DNA of 55,484 nt, taken from assembly GCA_009691855.1 (NCBI GenBank), contig SIAI01000030.1, forward strand, positions 1 through 55,484. Direction: 5' to 3'. The notes under the pieces were generated by a model. It was not told the origin of the DNA, ran no database searches, and saw only the letters and a list, made by a program, of their open reading frames with translations. The translations under genes and the position numbers were made by a program. The DNA comes from Planctomycetota bacterium. Its GTDB lineage: Bacteria; Planctomycetota; UBA1135; GCA-002686595. Positions 13,863 to 21,622 of the stretch are shown one piece after another (positions within the stretch are counted from its first letter, which is position 1; the number at the start of each line of letters is the position of its first letter).

Positions 13863-15800
13863 CTACTGCCGGACTTCGAGCGCCGCCACCTCGGCCGGGA
13901 AGCGCTGGCGGTTCTTCGCCCACCACTCGCACCACCACGCTCCGTCGTAGCTCTTCTGCCACGTCACGCCGGTCAAGCGCGACAGGCCGAAGTACCCGAC
14001 GTCGTAGTTCAGCTCGCCCGTCTGGTCGTGCAGCAGGAGCTCGATCATGCGCGGGATCGCGGCCGCGTCGCCGATCTCGGCCAGGGCTTGCCCGGCGCTG
14101 CTCGAGGCGGGCAGTCTCGCGTGCGTGGCCCGTTCCAGGTAGGCGAGGATCGAATCGCGCGCCCAGGCGCAGTCGGAACGGCCGAGGGCGGAGAGCGAGG
14201 CGTGCACGAGACTCGGCTCGCTGTCGGGCTGCTCGATCGCCGGCAGGACCCACGCGCGCAGCCAGCGCTCGTCGGCGGCCAGCGTCTTGGACCACTTCAG
14301 CGCGTGCGCGCGCACCTCGGGGTCCGCATCGGCGAGGCAGGCTTCGAGCAAGCGCAGCCCACCCGCCTCGCGCAGCACGGCGGCGAGGTCGATGCCCGCC
14401 TCAGCTCCGACACGCAGGTCGGGAGGATCGAGCGCGCGCATGCGCTCGGCCAAAGCGGCGGGGGAGAGCGCCAGCAGCTCGCCGACGAAGCGCCGCGCGT
14501 TCTCGGAGAGCACGACGTCGAGCGGCAGCTCGTCGTAGCGCGCGGCCCAGGCCGCGTAGGCTCCGTAGTCGAGCGCGAAATCCTGGAAGGCGTAGTCCTC
14601 CAGGTAGTTGAAGGCCCGCGCCTGCACCGAGGTGATCGCATCCGTCGCCGCGAGGTGCAGGACCTTCAGCGCGTAGGGCTTGCCGCCGTGGAACACGAAC
14701 GGCTTCAGGGCCTGCTCCTTGACCGGCACCGAGAGCTGCGGCCAGACCGCGCTCAGGATCGCCAGCGCTTCGTCGTCGGGCAGCGCGGCGATCTCCGCGC
14801 ACACGTTCCAGCCGTGGCGCCAGTCCTGCGGCGCCTCGTTGAAGCGCGCGAGCCAGTACTGCACGCGGTCCTCGAACGAGGGCGCGGGCGCGGCGGTCGG
14901 CGCGGCGGCGGCGCGCGCGGCGGGCAGCGGTTCCGCGCCGGAGAGCGGCGGCTCGGCCAGCGTGGGTTGCGCGCTCCGCCCGAGCGCGGCAGCGAGCGCG
15001 GCGCGGACTTCCTCGAGTTCACGGCGCTGCGCGCGCGCGGAGCGCTCGAAGACGAGCCACATCCCGCTGACGGACACGACCACGGCCACGGCCACGGCGA
15101 GCACGGTCTTCGACACGAGGACACCTCCGAGAGTGAGCGCGAGCGTGAGCGCGGGAGCGGTGGCGACGGTGGCCGGCGAGAAGCCGGCCACGCCCAGGAC
15201 TTCGGCGCGCAGCTGCGCCAGGCCGCGCACCGGCACGGCCAGCGCGGCGTAGGTCGCGAAGCGCGGCGCCAGGGAGCGCCGCAGCTCCTCGAGCCCGCGG
15301 TGGATCTGGCTGCGCACGGTGCCGGGCGAGCGCGCCAGGTCTTGCGCGATGCGCTCCGCGCGCTGGCCCTCGAACAAGAGCGGCTCGAGCACCTCGCGTT
15401 GCGCGCGTGGCAGACGCGCGAGGGCCGCACGCACCGCGACCGGGACCTCGCTCGCGGCGAGGAGTTCCTGGGGCTCGGGCTCGACGCGCTCGCCGAGCCG
15501 CGCCGGGTCCAGCCGCCGCGCCGCGCGCCGCCGTGCCTTGGCCGCCTCGCGCCACAGGATCCCGTACAGCCACGCTTGCAGAGGCGCGCTTTCGTCGAAC
15601 GTCCCGCGCTTCTGGATCGCGCTCAGGAACGTCGCCTGCACCAGGTCCTCGGCTTCGGCCGGATCGCGCACCAGGTGGCAGGCGAGGTCGAGCAGCGGCC
15701 GCGCCGTCGCGTCGAACACCGCCGCCAGGGCGTGCCCGTCGTCGCGTTCGGCGTAGCGGCGGAAGAGCAGGGTCAGGGCGCGCTCGTGCATCGCCGTCAT
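13863..15800 (-). CDS. ECF sigma factor fused to a membrane anchor and C-terminal repeat-like domain
   Basis: A 645-residue protein. Residues 1-85 carry sigma region 2 (LLDLACHLVRDPAEAEDLVQ, then LQAWLYGILWREAAK). Region 4 follows at about 120-175 (LPRAQREVLEPLLFEGQRAE, then RSPGTVRSQIHRGLEELRRS). Next comes a hydrophobic stretch at about 205-250 with one or two membrane helices (LTLALTLGGVLV; VLAVAVAVVVSVSGMWLVF). The remaining 390 residues are helical and contain HEAT/Armadillo-like stretches (LADADPEVRAHALKW, LAEIGDAAAIPRMIELLL). ECF factors with long membrane-spanning C-termini are known from Planctomycetes and may act as their own anti-sigma or sensor. No separate anti-sigma gene is adjacent. 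Start 15800 follows GGAGA closely; 15791 is an alternative. Confidence 0.85.
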   Translation of the reverse strand: MTAMHERALTLLFRRYAERDDGHALAAVFDATARPLLDLACHLVRDPAEAEDLVQATFLSAIQKRGTFDESAPLQAWLYGILWREAAKARRRAARRLDPARLGERVEPEPQELLAASEVPVAVRAALARLPRAQREVLEPLLFEGQRAERIAQDLARSPGTVRSQIHRGLEELRRSLAPRFATYAALAVPVRGLAQLRAEVLGVAGFSPATVATAPALTLALTLGGVLVSKTVLAVAVAVVVSVSGMWLVFERSARAQRRELEEVRAALAAALGRSAQPTLAEPPLSGAEPLPAARAAAAPTAAPAPSFEDRVQYWLARFNEAPQDWRHGWNVCAEIAALPDDEALAILSAVWPQLSVPVKEQALKPFVFHGGKPYALKVLHLAATDAITSVQARAFNYLEDYAFQDFALDYGAYAAWAARYDELPLDVVLSENARRFVGELLALSPAALAERMRALDPPDLRVGAEAGIDLAAVLREAGGLRLLEACLADADPEVRAHALKWSKTLAADERWLRAWVLPAIEQPDSEPSLVHASLSALGRSDCAWARDSILAYLERATHARLPASSSAGQALAEIGDAAAIPRMIELLLHDQTGELNYDVGYFGLSRLTGVTWQKSYDGAWWCEWWAKNRQRFPAEVAALEVRQ

Positions 15801-15965
15801 TCTCCACGGGCGCGCCGCGCGCGGCACGAATCTGGAAGAAGTTCGCCGGGGCAGTGCGCTGGCCCTACAGGAGCGGGGTACGAACCTGCGCGCGACCCAA
15901 TCCGTTCCTGCGCCGAATCGAGCTGCGCGCATGGGCTGCTCGAAGAAAGGTGCAGGAGAAAAACC

Positions 15966-17123
15966 ATGCACCGCAAATCACCGTGGAGTCTCGTGCTCGC
16001 GCTCGGCCTCTCTGCCGCCTGCGTCCAGCCGCCGCCCGCGCCCGAGCTCGACGATCCGCTGCCGGGGCTCAGCGACGACGAGCTCGAGCGCTTCGAGCAG
16101 GGCGAGGCGATCTTCGAGGGCACCTTCACGGCCGCGCAGGGCCTCGGGCCGCTGTTCAACGCCGAGGGCTGCGCCGTGTGCCACAGCGAACCGACCGACG
16201 GCGGCTCGGGCCCGCTCGACGAGACGCACGTGAGCGGGATCGGCGACGAGGGCGAGTGCGATTCATTGCTCGAGCGCGGCGGTCCGGTGGTCCAGGAGCG
16301 CGCCACGCCGGCCCTGCAGGCCCTCGGCATCGAGCGCGAGCCGCTGCCCGCCGGCGTGACGGCTTCGGCTCAGCGCACCACGCCCGACGTCTTCGGCTTC
16401 GGCCTGATCGACGCCATCCCGGACATGACCTTGCTCGCGCTGGCCGACCCCGACGACCGCGACGGCGACGGCATCTCGGGCCGCGCGAACGTGCTGCCCG
16501 GCGGCCACGTCGGCCGCTTCGGGCGCAAGGCCGCGGGCGCGTCGCTCGCCGCCTTCAACGCCGGCGCCTTCCGCATCGAGATGGGCCTGACCTCGAGCGG
16601 CGAGCCGTTCGAGAACACGCTCGCCGGCCAGCCCTTGCCCACGGGCGTGGACCCGCTGGCCGAACCGGAGCTCAGCGCCGAGACCATCGCGCGCGTGAAC
16701 GACTACGTGCGCTTCCTCGCCCCGCCCGCGCCCGCGCGCCTCGTCGAGGCCGGCCAGCGCGGCAAGATCCTGTTCGAGCGCGTCGGCTGTGCCGCCTGCC
16801 ACGTCCCGAGCCTGCGCACCGGCGACCACGAGGTCCGCGCGTTGCGCAATCAAGTGCTCTTCGCCTACAGCGACTTCCTGCTGCACGACATGGGCCCCGA
16901 GCTCGCCGACATCTGCATGGCCGACGCCGAGTCCGCCGAGTTCCGCACCGAGCCGCTGATGGGCCTGCGCCACAACGGCCGCTTCCTGCACGACGGCCGC
17001 GCCGCGACGATCCGCGCCGCGATCGACGCGCACGGCGGCGAGGCGGCGCTCGCGCGCGACGCCTTCGTGGCGCTCGGCGAGCGCGAGCGCGCGGCGCTGC
17101 TGGCGTTCCTGGGCAGCCTCTAG
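15966..17123 (+). CDS. DUF1111-type dihaem cytochrome c lipoprotein (thiol oxidoreductase-like)
   Basis: A 385-residue exported c-type cytochrome. The signal ends in a lipobox (LGLSAAC, Cys at about 19). Two haem-binding motifs are present: CAVCH after LGPLFNAEG and CAACH after GKILFERVG. The segments TTPDVFGFGLIDAIPD, DGDGISGRANVL and GLRHNGRFLHDGRA are typical of the DHOR/DUF1111 family, which resembles MauG/cytochrome c peroxidases; its electron partner is unknown. AGGAG precedes the start at 15966. It is convergent with the PHP gene, and the two stop codons share the palindrome CTAG at 17120-17123. Confidence 0.88.
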   Translation: MHRKSPWSLVLALGLSAACVQPPPAPELDDPLPGLSDDELERFEQGEAIFEGTFTAAQGLGPLFNAEGCAVCHSEPTDGGSGPLDETHVSGIGDEGECDSLLERGGPVVQERATPALQALGIEREPLPAGVTASAQRTTPDVFGFGLIDAIPDMTLLALADPDDRDGDGISGRANVLPGGHVGRFGRKAAGASLAAFNAGAFRIEMGLTSSGEPFENTLAGQPLPTGVDPLAEPELSAETIARVNDYVRFLAPPAPARLVEAGQRGKILFERVGCAACHVPSLRTGDHEVRALRNQVLFAYSDFLLHDMGPELADICMADAESAEFRTEPLMGLRHNGRFLHDGRAATIRAAIDAHGGEAALARDAFVALGERERAALLAFLGSL

Positions 17124-18409
17124 CGCGGTTCGGGCGCCGCCAGCGAGGGCTGCACGGGCTGGGTCCAGGCGCAGGCGTGGACGTTCGCGTCCGAGTCGTA
17201 GGGTATGAAGTCGGAGATCACCTGCGCTCGCACGAAGAGTTCGTCCCCCGTGAGCGTGTACACGGCGGGATCCTCGCGCGTCTCGAGGAGGATGACGCCG
17301 CCTTCCTCGGGGCGACTGCGGCGCGCGCCGATGAAGCGCGTTCGAAACTCTCGCAGGCCGCTGGGGTCCACGGTATCGACTGTGAGGGCCTTGCCGTCGA
17401 AGCGCACGTCCTCGAGCTCCAGGCCCGTCGAGCCGTAGAAGTCGCCATCCTGGAGCGCAAGGAGCAGCTCGTCGGAGTTGAGAGTCTGCGCGCGTACGGC
17501 GATCCAGGGATTGCCTGGGTGGGGCTCGTAATCCCAGAAGTCGTACTCGTTGAAGACCATCGCGAACTCGTCTTCGCCTGCGATGCCGAAGAGCAGCGGC
17601 GCGCCGGACCGCGCGCGTTCCAGGTTCGCCTGGTCCCAGAGCGCTTCGACGCTCGGGTGCGCTTCGTCGCCGAACGAATTCGCTTGCGCGCTCCCGTTGA
17701 CGATCTCGATGAAGCGCGTGCCACGCAGCGCGACGAGGTCCGCAGCGGTGAAGGTCCAACCCTTGTTCGGGTGCGCGAGATACGCGAGCAGCGGCGTGCC
17801 GATCTGAGCCACGGCCTGCTCGCGCACACCGGCGAGGTTGCGCTCCGCACGATCGAGAGAATCGACGCCGTAGCGTGGCTCGATCTGGCGCTCCGCTCCG
17901 AGCACGACGAGATCGACCGGGTGCAAGCCCGTACCGTCGCCGATCTCCTGCCCGTCGAGCAGCAGGAACTCGCCCTGTCGCTCGTAGTGCGAACGAAGCT
18001 CCGGAAGCGTCTTGAGCAGCAGTTCTTCCCCTTCGGCTCCTGTGCGCACGTGTCGCCAATTCGTCCAAGTTCGACCAAACTCCCAAGCCAACCCCTCCAG
18101 GTACTGGGCCTGCTTCGAATGGATGGGCACCCAGCGCTCACTGTTCGGCAACTCGTTCCTCTCCGTGAGCGCCAGAAAGTGGAAGCCCTGGCGGCGGTAC
18201 GTTGCGACCAAGGCCTCCGGCGGCGCCTCGCCCGTGCTCCACAGCGAGTGCGCGTGCGGGTTGCCCTTCCACCAGCGCGTCAGCGCGCTCGTCGGCGCGT
18301 AGGGCTGGACCGGGCGGAAGATCGGTGGCTCCGCCGGCCTCGGTTCCTCCTCTCCACCCGCGCACCCGGCACAGCCGAGCACGAGCCCGATGCCGACTCC
18401 TCGCAGCAT
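17120..18409 (-). CDS. PHP-domain lipoprotein (metal-dependent phosphoesterase-like)
   Basis: A 429-residue exported protein with a lipobox (VLGCAGC) followed by an acidic and proline-rich linker. The PHP fold is indicated by KGNPHAHSLWSTG (first metal motif), FHFLALTERNEL, LLDGQEIG, LLAYLAHPNKGW and FYGSTGLELED. Proteins of this type (COG0613-like) are often annotated as metal-dependent phosphoesterases; the true substrate outside the cytoplasm is unknown. Start at 18409 (MLRGVGIGLVLGC) gives a short lipoprotein signal. TAGAGT lies 7 bases before the ATG and no Shine-Dalgarno is present. Tail-to-tail with the cytochrome gene, sharing CTAG. Confidence 0.85.
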   Translation of the reverse strand: MLRGVGIGLVLGCAGCAGGEEEPRPAEPPIFRPVQPYAPTSALTRWWKGNPHAHSLWSTGEAPPEALVATYRRQGFHFLALTERNELPNSERWVPIHSKQAQYLEGLAWEFGRTWTNWRHVRTGAEGEELLLKTLPELRSHYERQGEFLLLDGQEIGDGTGLHPVDLVVLGAERQIEPRYGVDSLDRAERNLAGVREQAVAQIGTPLLAYLAHPNKGWTFTAADLVALRGTRFIEIVNGSAQANSFGDEAHPSVEALWDQANLERARSGAPLLFGIAGEDEFAMVFNEYDFWDYEPHPGNPWIAVRAQTLNSDELLLALQDGDFYGSTGLELEDVRFDGKALTVDTVDPSGLREFRTRFIGARRSRPEEGGVILLETREDPAVYTLTGDELFVRAQVISDFIPYDSDANVHACAWTQPVQPSLAAPEPR

Positions 18410-18416
18410 GCAGAGG

Positions 18417-18422
18417 ACTCTA
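18417..18422 (-). promoter_or_regulatory. Candidate -10 of a leaderless promoter (PHP lipoprotein)
   Basis: TAGAGT on the minus strand, 7 bases before the ATG at 18409, with no Shine-Dalgarno between. Confidence 0.4.
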
Positions 18423-18461
18423 CCGCCGGCCACCGAGTCGGCTACCGGCTCGAAGGCCGAC

Positions 18462-18541
18462 CTACTTTGGCTTCTCCACCCGCACCCGCAGCGTGCCCGC
18501 CTTGTGTCGGCTCGCACTCGTCGCTCTTGAAGTCATGGGCC
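18462..18541 (-). pseudogene. 3' fragment of a duplicated SAM methyltransferase gene
   Basis: This stretch copies the 3' end of the methyltransferase at 19736-20422, including its TAG stop and the segment encoding AHDFKSDECEPT. It lacks 23 bases present in the intact gene, which puts the last part out of frame. The match ends near 18541 upstream. The Kelch gene at 18620-19690 lies between this fragment and the intact gene, so it is bracketed by direct repeats of the methyltransferase 3' end. The rest of 18423-18619 shows nothing else apart from the Kelch ribosome-binding site. Confidence 0.8.
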
Positions 18542-18619
18542 GCGCCCGAGCGGTCCGGCGCTCGAAGGCGTGGAGCCTGGCTGGGATCGATCGGGGTACG
18601 TTTGTCCAGGAGACCCCGC

Positions 18620-19690
18620 ATGAAGATTTCTCTCGGTCCGTGGCTACTGCTGCTTCTTCCGTGTGTGTCCGCCGCCCAGGGAACGCCGGCCAGGAGGGTG
18701 TCCCCAGGAGCGCCGCGCTCCCCGCTGGCCGGGCTGACCGTGGCGAGTGCGAGAGGAGGCGTGCCCTCGGGCGCGATGATCCTGGGGGACACGGCCTCGC
18801 CGCCTCCCGGGTATTCGAACGCCGGCCTGACCCTGAAGTCGGAGGTGAACGCCTGGAGTACCGCGGCTCCGCTCCCGTTCGGGTTCTTCGCCTGCTCCGC
18901 GGCGACGATCGCCGGGAAACTCCACGCGCTCGGCTACTTCGGCTATCACGTCGAGTACGACGCGGCGACCGAGACCTGGGTGCACCGTGCCGATCTCCCG
19001 AGCCTGCGCGCCCACACTCAGATCGCCGAGCTCGGCGGGAAGCTCTACTGCGTGGGCGGGACGACGCTCACGGATCTGGTCGAGGTGTATGACCCCGCCA
19101 GTGACGCCTGGAGCACCGTCGCTCCGCTCTCGGCTCCGCGCAGCAACATGGCGGTCGCGGCGCTGGACGGAAAGCTCTACTGCGTCGGCGGCTACGAATC
19201 CACCCAGGTGAGCACGGTCGAGCGCTTCGACCCGAGCACGGGGCTGTGGAGTCCGTGCGACTCGCTATCCGTGGGGCGCTGGAGCCTTTCGGCCGCGGTC
19301 CTGGACGGGAGGTTGCACGCGCTCGGAGGCCATGCACTCGGAGGCGTGGGGCACGAGGTCTACGACCCGAACACCGACTCGTGGACGATTCTCCCAGCGC
19401 CTCCGACGCCGCGCTCCTTGGCCGTCGCCGTGGCGTACGACGGTCGGATGTATCTCATCGGAGGTGCCGTCATCGGAGGCGCCTCCGACTCGAGCGTTGT
19501 CGAAGCCTTCGATCCCGCGACTGGCGCGTGGAGCCTGCGGGCGCCGCTGCCCACCGGCCGCAGTGAGCTCGGAGCCGCGCTCGTCGGCCAGCGCATCCAC
19601 ACGATGGGCGGGGCCGCGACGGGTGGAGCGAGCGACGTCCACGAGCTCTACGTGGACAAGGTCGAGCTCTACGTGCATCGGAAGGACTGA
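18620..19690 (+). CDS. Secreted Kelch-repeat beta-propeller protein
   Basis: A 356-residue protein with a cleavable signal (residues 1-19, LLLLLPCVSAAQG) and at least five Kelch repeats from about residue 70 to 345. Recurrent elements are GKLYCVGG, DGRLHALGG and GRMYLIGG, each followed by VEVYDPASDAW- or VEAFDPATGAW-like strands. It should form a beta-propeller outside the cytoplasm; ligand unknown. AGGAG (18608-18612) sets the start at 18620. It is isolated on the plus strand between a methyltransferase fragment and the intact methyltransferase gene, both leftward, suggesting that the gene was inserted there. Confidence 0.9.
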   Translation: MKISLGPWLLLLLPCVSAAQGTPARRVSPGAPRSPLAGLTVASARGGVPSGAMILGDTASPPPGYSNAGLTLKSEVNAWSTAAPLPFGFFACSAATIAGKLHALGYFGYHVEYDAATETWVHRADLPSLRAHTQIAELGGKLYCVGGTTLTDLVEVYDPASDAWSTVAPLSAPRSNMAVAALDGKLYCVGGYESTQVSTVERFDPSTGLWSPCDSLSVGRWSLSAAVLDGRLHALGGHALGGVGHEVYDPNTDSWTILPAPPTPRSLAVAVAYDGRMYLIGGAVIGGASDSSVVEAFDPATGAWSLRAPLPTGRSELGAALVGQRIHTMGGAATGGASDVHELYVDKVELYVHRKD

Positions 19691-19735
19691 CTCCTTGCCG
19701 CAGCGGCACGGACGGCCGGCGGAGCCGCCTACTCG

Positions 19736-20422
19736 CTACTTCTGCTTCTCCGCCCGCACCCGCAGCGTGCCCGCCTTGTGCAGCGCTTCCTTGGTGGCGA
19801 AGGTCGGCTCGCACTCGTCGCTCTTGAAGTCGTGGGCGCCGCCGGGGCCGCGGGAGTCGATCACGCGCGCGGTGGTGACGTTGTGGAAGTGGTGGCGCTC
19901 GAAGAGCGTGCGCCAGCCGGGTTCGCTGAGGCGGTGGAGCGCGAGGCCCATGACCTTGGCCCAGGGCTCGCTCGCGGCGCTCTCGGCGTAGTAGTCCACC
20001 AGCGTCTCGATGCTGCCGCCGGGTTTGAGCACGCGGAAGCACTCGCGCACGGCTTGCTCGAGGTCGGCGGCGTAGTAGAGCGCCTCCATCGAGAACACGC
20101 GGTCGAAGTGGTTGTCCTTGAAGTCGAGCTTCTCGAAGGCGCACACCTCGTAGCGCGCGCGGATGGTGAGCGAGTGCAAGGCCTCGGCGCGCGCGATCAT
20201 CTTGGGCGCGGCGTCGATGCCGATGGCCTGCACGCCGGGGCTGGTCTGGGCGATGAGGCGCGTGGCCCAGCCGTTGCCGCAGCCGAGGTCGAGCACGCGC
20301 TCGCCGGGCTTGAGCTGCATGGCCGCGATCACCTGGCGCGCCACGTCGTGGTGCTCGCGCTCGAGCTCCGCGTCGCGCCCTTCTTCCGCCCACCGATCGA
20401 ACGTCTCTACTACCTTGCTCAT
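19736..20422 (-). CDS. SAM-dependent methyltransferase
   Basis: A 228-residue class I methyltransferase. Motif I is VLDLGCGNGWATRL (about residues 43-56), followed by IGIDAAPKMIARAEAL (motif II), FDRVFSMEALYY (motif IV) and FRVLKPGG (motif VI). The C-terminus carries the tail AHDFKSDECEPT, also found in the duplicated fragment at 18462-18541. It is the last gene of the leftward operon sulfatase-MORN-glycosyltransferase-methyltransferase, so it may methylate a sugar, lipid or quinone linked to the envelope. Its ATG at 20422 is the third of three copies of ATGAGCAAGGT spaced 14 bases apart. Confidence 0.9.
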   Translation of the reverse strand: MSKVVETFDRWAEEGRDAELEREHHDVARQVIAAMQLKPGERVLDLGCGNGWATRLIAQTSPGVQAIGIDAAPKMIARAEALHSLTIRARYEVCAFEKLDFKDNHFDRVFSMEALYYAADLEQAVRECFRVLKPGGSIETLVDYYAESAASEPWAKVMGLALHRLSEPGWRTLFERHHFHNVTTARVIDSRGPGGAHDFKSDECEPTFATKEALHKAGTLRVRAEKQK

Positions 20423-20450
20423 GGCACCTTGCTCATGGGACCTTGCTCAT
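20420..20450 (-). repeat. 14-bp repeat forming two mini-ORFs (second start-codon relay)
   Basis: On the minus strand ATGAGCAAGGT occurs at 20450, 20436 and 20422. The first ATG overlaps the glycosyltransferase TGA (ATGA, 20447-20450). The first two copies each open a 5-codon ORF (MSKVP, stop) whose TGA overlaps the next ATG, and the third ATG starts the methyltransferase (MSKVVETF). Each unit contains AAGG 4 bases before the next ATG, a weak ribosome site. The geometry matches the 23-bp array at 12611-12751, but the sequence is unrelated. Confidence 0.88.
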
Positions 20451-21616
20451 CGCTTCTTTCCGTGCTTCTCCAGGAGCTGATCCAGCGGCCGCAGGCACAC
20501 TTCCCAGTCGTAGTTGGCTTCCACGAAGGCGCGCGCCCGCCGGCCGAGTTCGCGCGCGCGCTGTGCGTCGGCGAGTAGAGCACAAACGGCCTCGACTTGC
20601 TCCGCGGCCGACTCGGCCACCAGGAAGTCGCGCCCGTGCTCGCCCTCGACGCCCTGCGTGGCCGAGCGCGTGCCGACGAGCGCCAATCCCATGGCCATGG
20701 CCTCGAGGACCTTGTTCTGGATGCCGCGCGCGATGCGCAGCGGCGCGACCGAGACGGCGGCGCGCGCGAGGTAGGTGCGCGGGTCGTCCACGAAGCCGGT
20801 GACCTCGACGCCGGGGAGCTTGGCCAGCGCCTTCACCTCATCCGTCGGGTGCGAGCCGACGATGGCGAGCTTCGCGCCCGGAACGCGCCGCTGCACCTCG
20901 GGCAGGATCTCGCGGCAGAACCAGGCGATGCCCTCGACGTTCGGGTAGTAGTTCATCACGCCCACGAACACGAGCAGCGCCGGCTCGCGCGTCGCCTCAC
21001 TCGGTTGGTAGTGCGCGAGGTCCACGCCGTTGCGCATGACCAGCGACGAGGCGCCGGGGATCTCGCGCTGGAAGATCGCCTGCTCGAGCGGCGTGCAGAA
21101 CACGTTCTCGTCCACGGCGTGGGCGAGCTCGGTTTCGAAGCCGCGCAACGTGCGCCACTCGCGGCGGTAGACCCACGACAGCGGGAAGCTCGACATCTGC
21201 GCGTACTGGCGCCACTTGTCCGAATCGAGCTCGGCGAAGTGCATCACGCGCGGCACATCGTGGCGCAGGAAGAACGCGCCCATCGAGGAGGAGTAGGCGT
21301 AGGCGAGGTCCGTGTCGCCGATCACGCGATCGACCTCGACTTCTAGCGCGCGCGAGCCGTACACGCCCAGGGTGAGCGGCGTCGAGCCCAAGAGCAGCGG
21401 CAGCGAGCGCCAGCGCGGGCTGGGCGCGAAGGTCGCGACCTCGAAGCCCTTGGCGCGCAGCTCGCCCGCGGCCTTTTCGTCACCCGCGTCGTGCGCGAAG
21501 GCCACGATGCGCACGCGGTGCGCGCGCTGCAGGCGCTCGACGATGCGCCAGGTGGTGATCTTGTCGCCGCGGTTGGGCGGATAGGGGACGCGCTGCGCCA
21601 GGAAGAGGACGTTCAC
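20447..21616 (-). CDS. Glycosyltransferase, TIGR03087 (PEP-CTERM/XrtA-associated) type
   Basis: A 389-residue GT-B glycosyltransferase. The N-terminal domain begins MNVLFLAQRVPYPPNRGDKI; the central part has RVMHFAELDSDKWRQYA and SWVYRREWRTLRGFE, a combination typical of the TIGR03087 family found next to exosortase/PEP-CTERM exopolysaccharide loci. The C-terminal donor site reads VGVMNYYPNVEG, GSHPTDEV, VTGFVDDPRTYLARA and RIARGIQNKVLEAMAMG. No exosortase or PEP-CTERM protein is in the window. It is third in the leftward operon, 6 bases after the MORN gene, and its stop begins the 14-bp start-codon repeat. Confidence 0.9.
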   Translation of the reverse strand: MNVLFLAQRVPYPPNRGDKITTWRIVERLQRAHRVRIVAFAHDAGDEKAAGELRAKGFEVATFAPSPRWRSLPLLLGSTPLTLGVYGSRALEVEVDRVIGDTDLAYAYSSSMGAFFLRHDVPRVMHFAELDSDKWRQYAQMSSFPLSWVYRREWRTLRGFETELAHAVDENVFCTPLEQAIFQREIPGASSLVMRNGVDLAHYQPSEATREPALLVFVGVMNYYPNVEGIAWFCREILPEVQRRVPGAKLAIVGSHPTDEVKALAKLPGVEVTGFVDDPRTYLARAAVSVAPLRIARGIQNKVLEAMAMGLALVGTRSATQGVEGEHGRDFLVAESAAEQVEAVCALLADAQRARELGRRARAFVEANYDWEVCLRPLDQLLEKHGKKR

Positions 21617-21622
21617 GCCGAG

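Noticed and set aside
18441..18792. Minus-strand ORF through the methyltransferase fragment as a short functional gene.
   Set aside because: It joins the fragment to antisense of the Kelch gene, and the 23-base deletion breaks the original frame.
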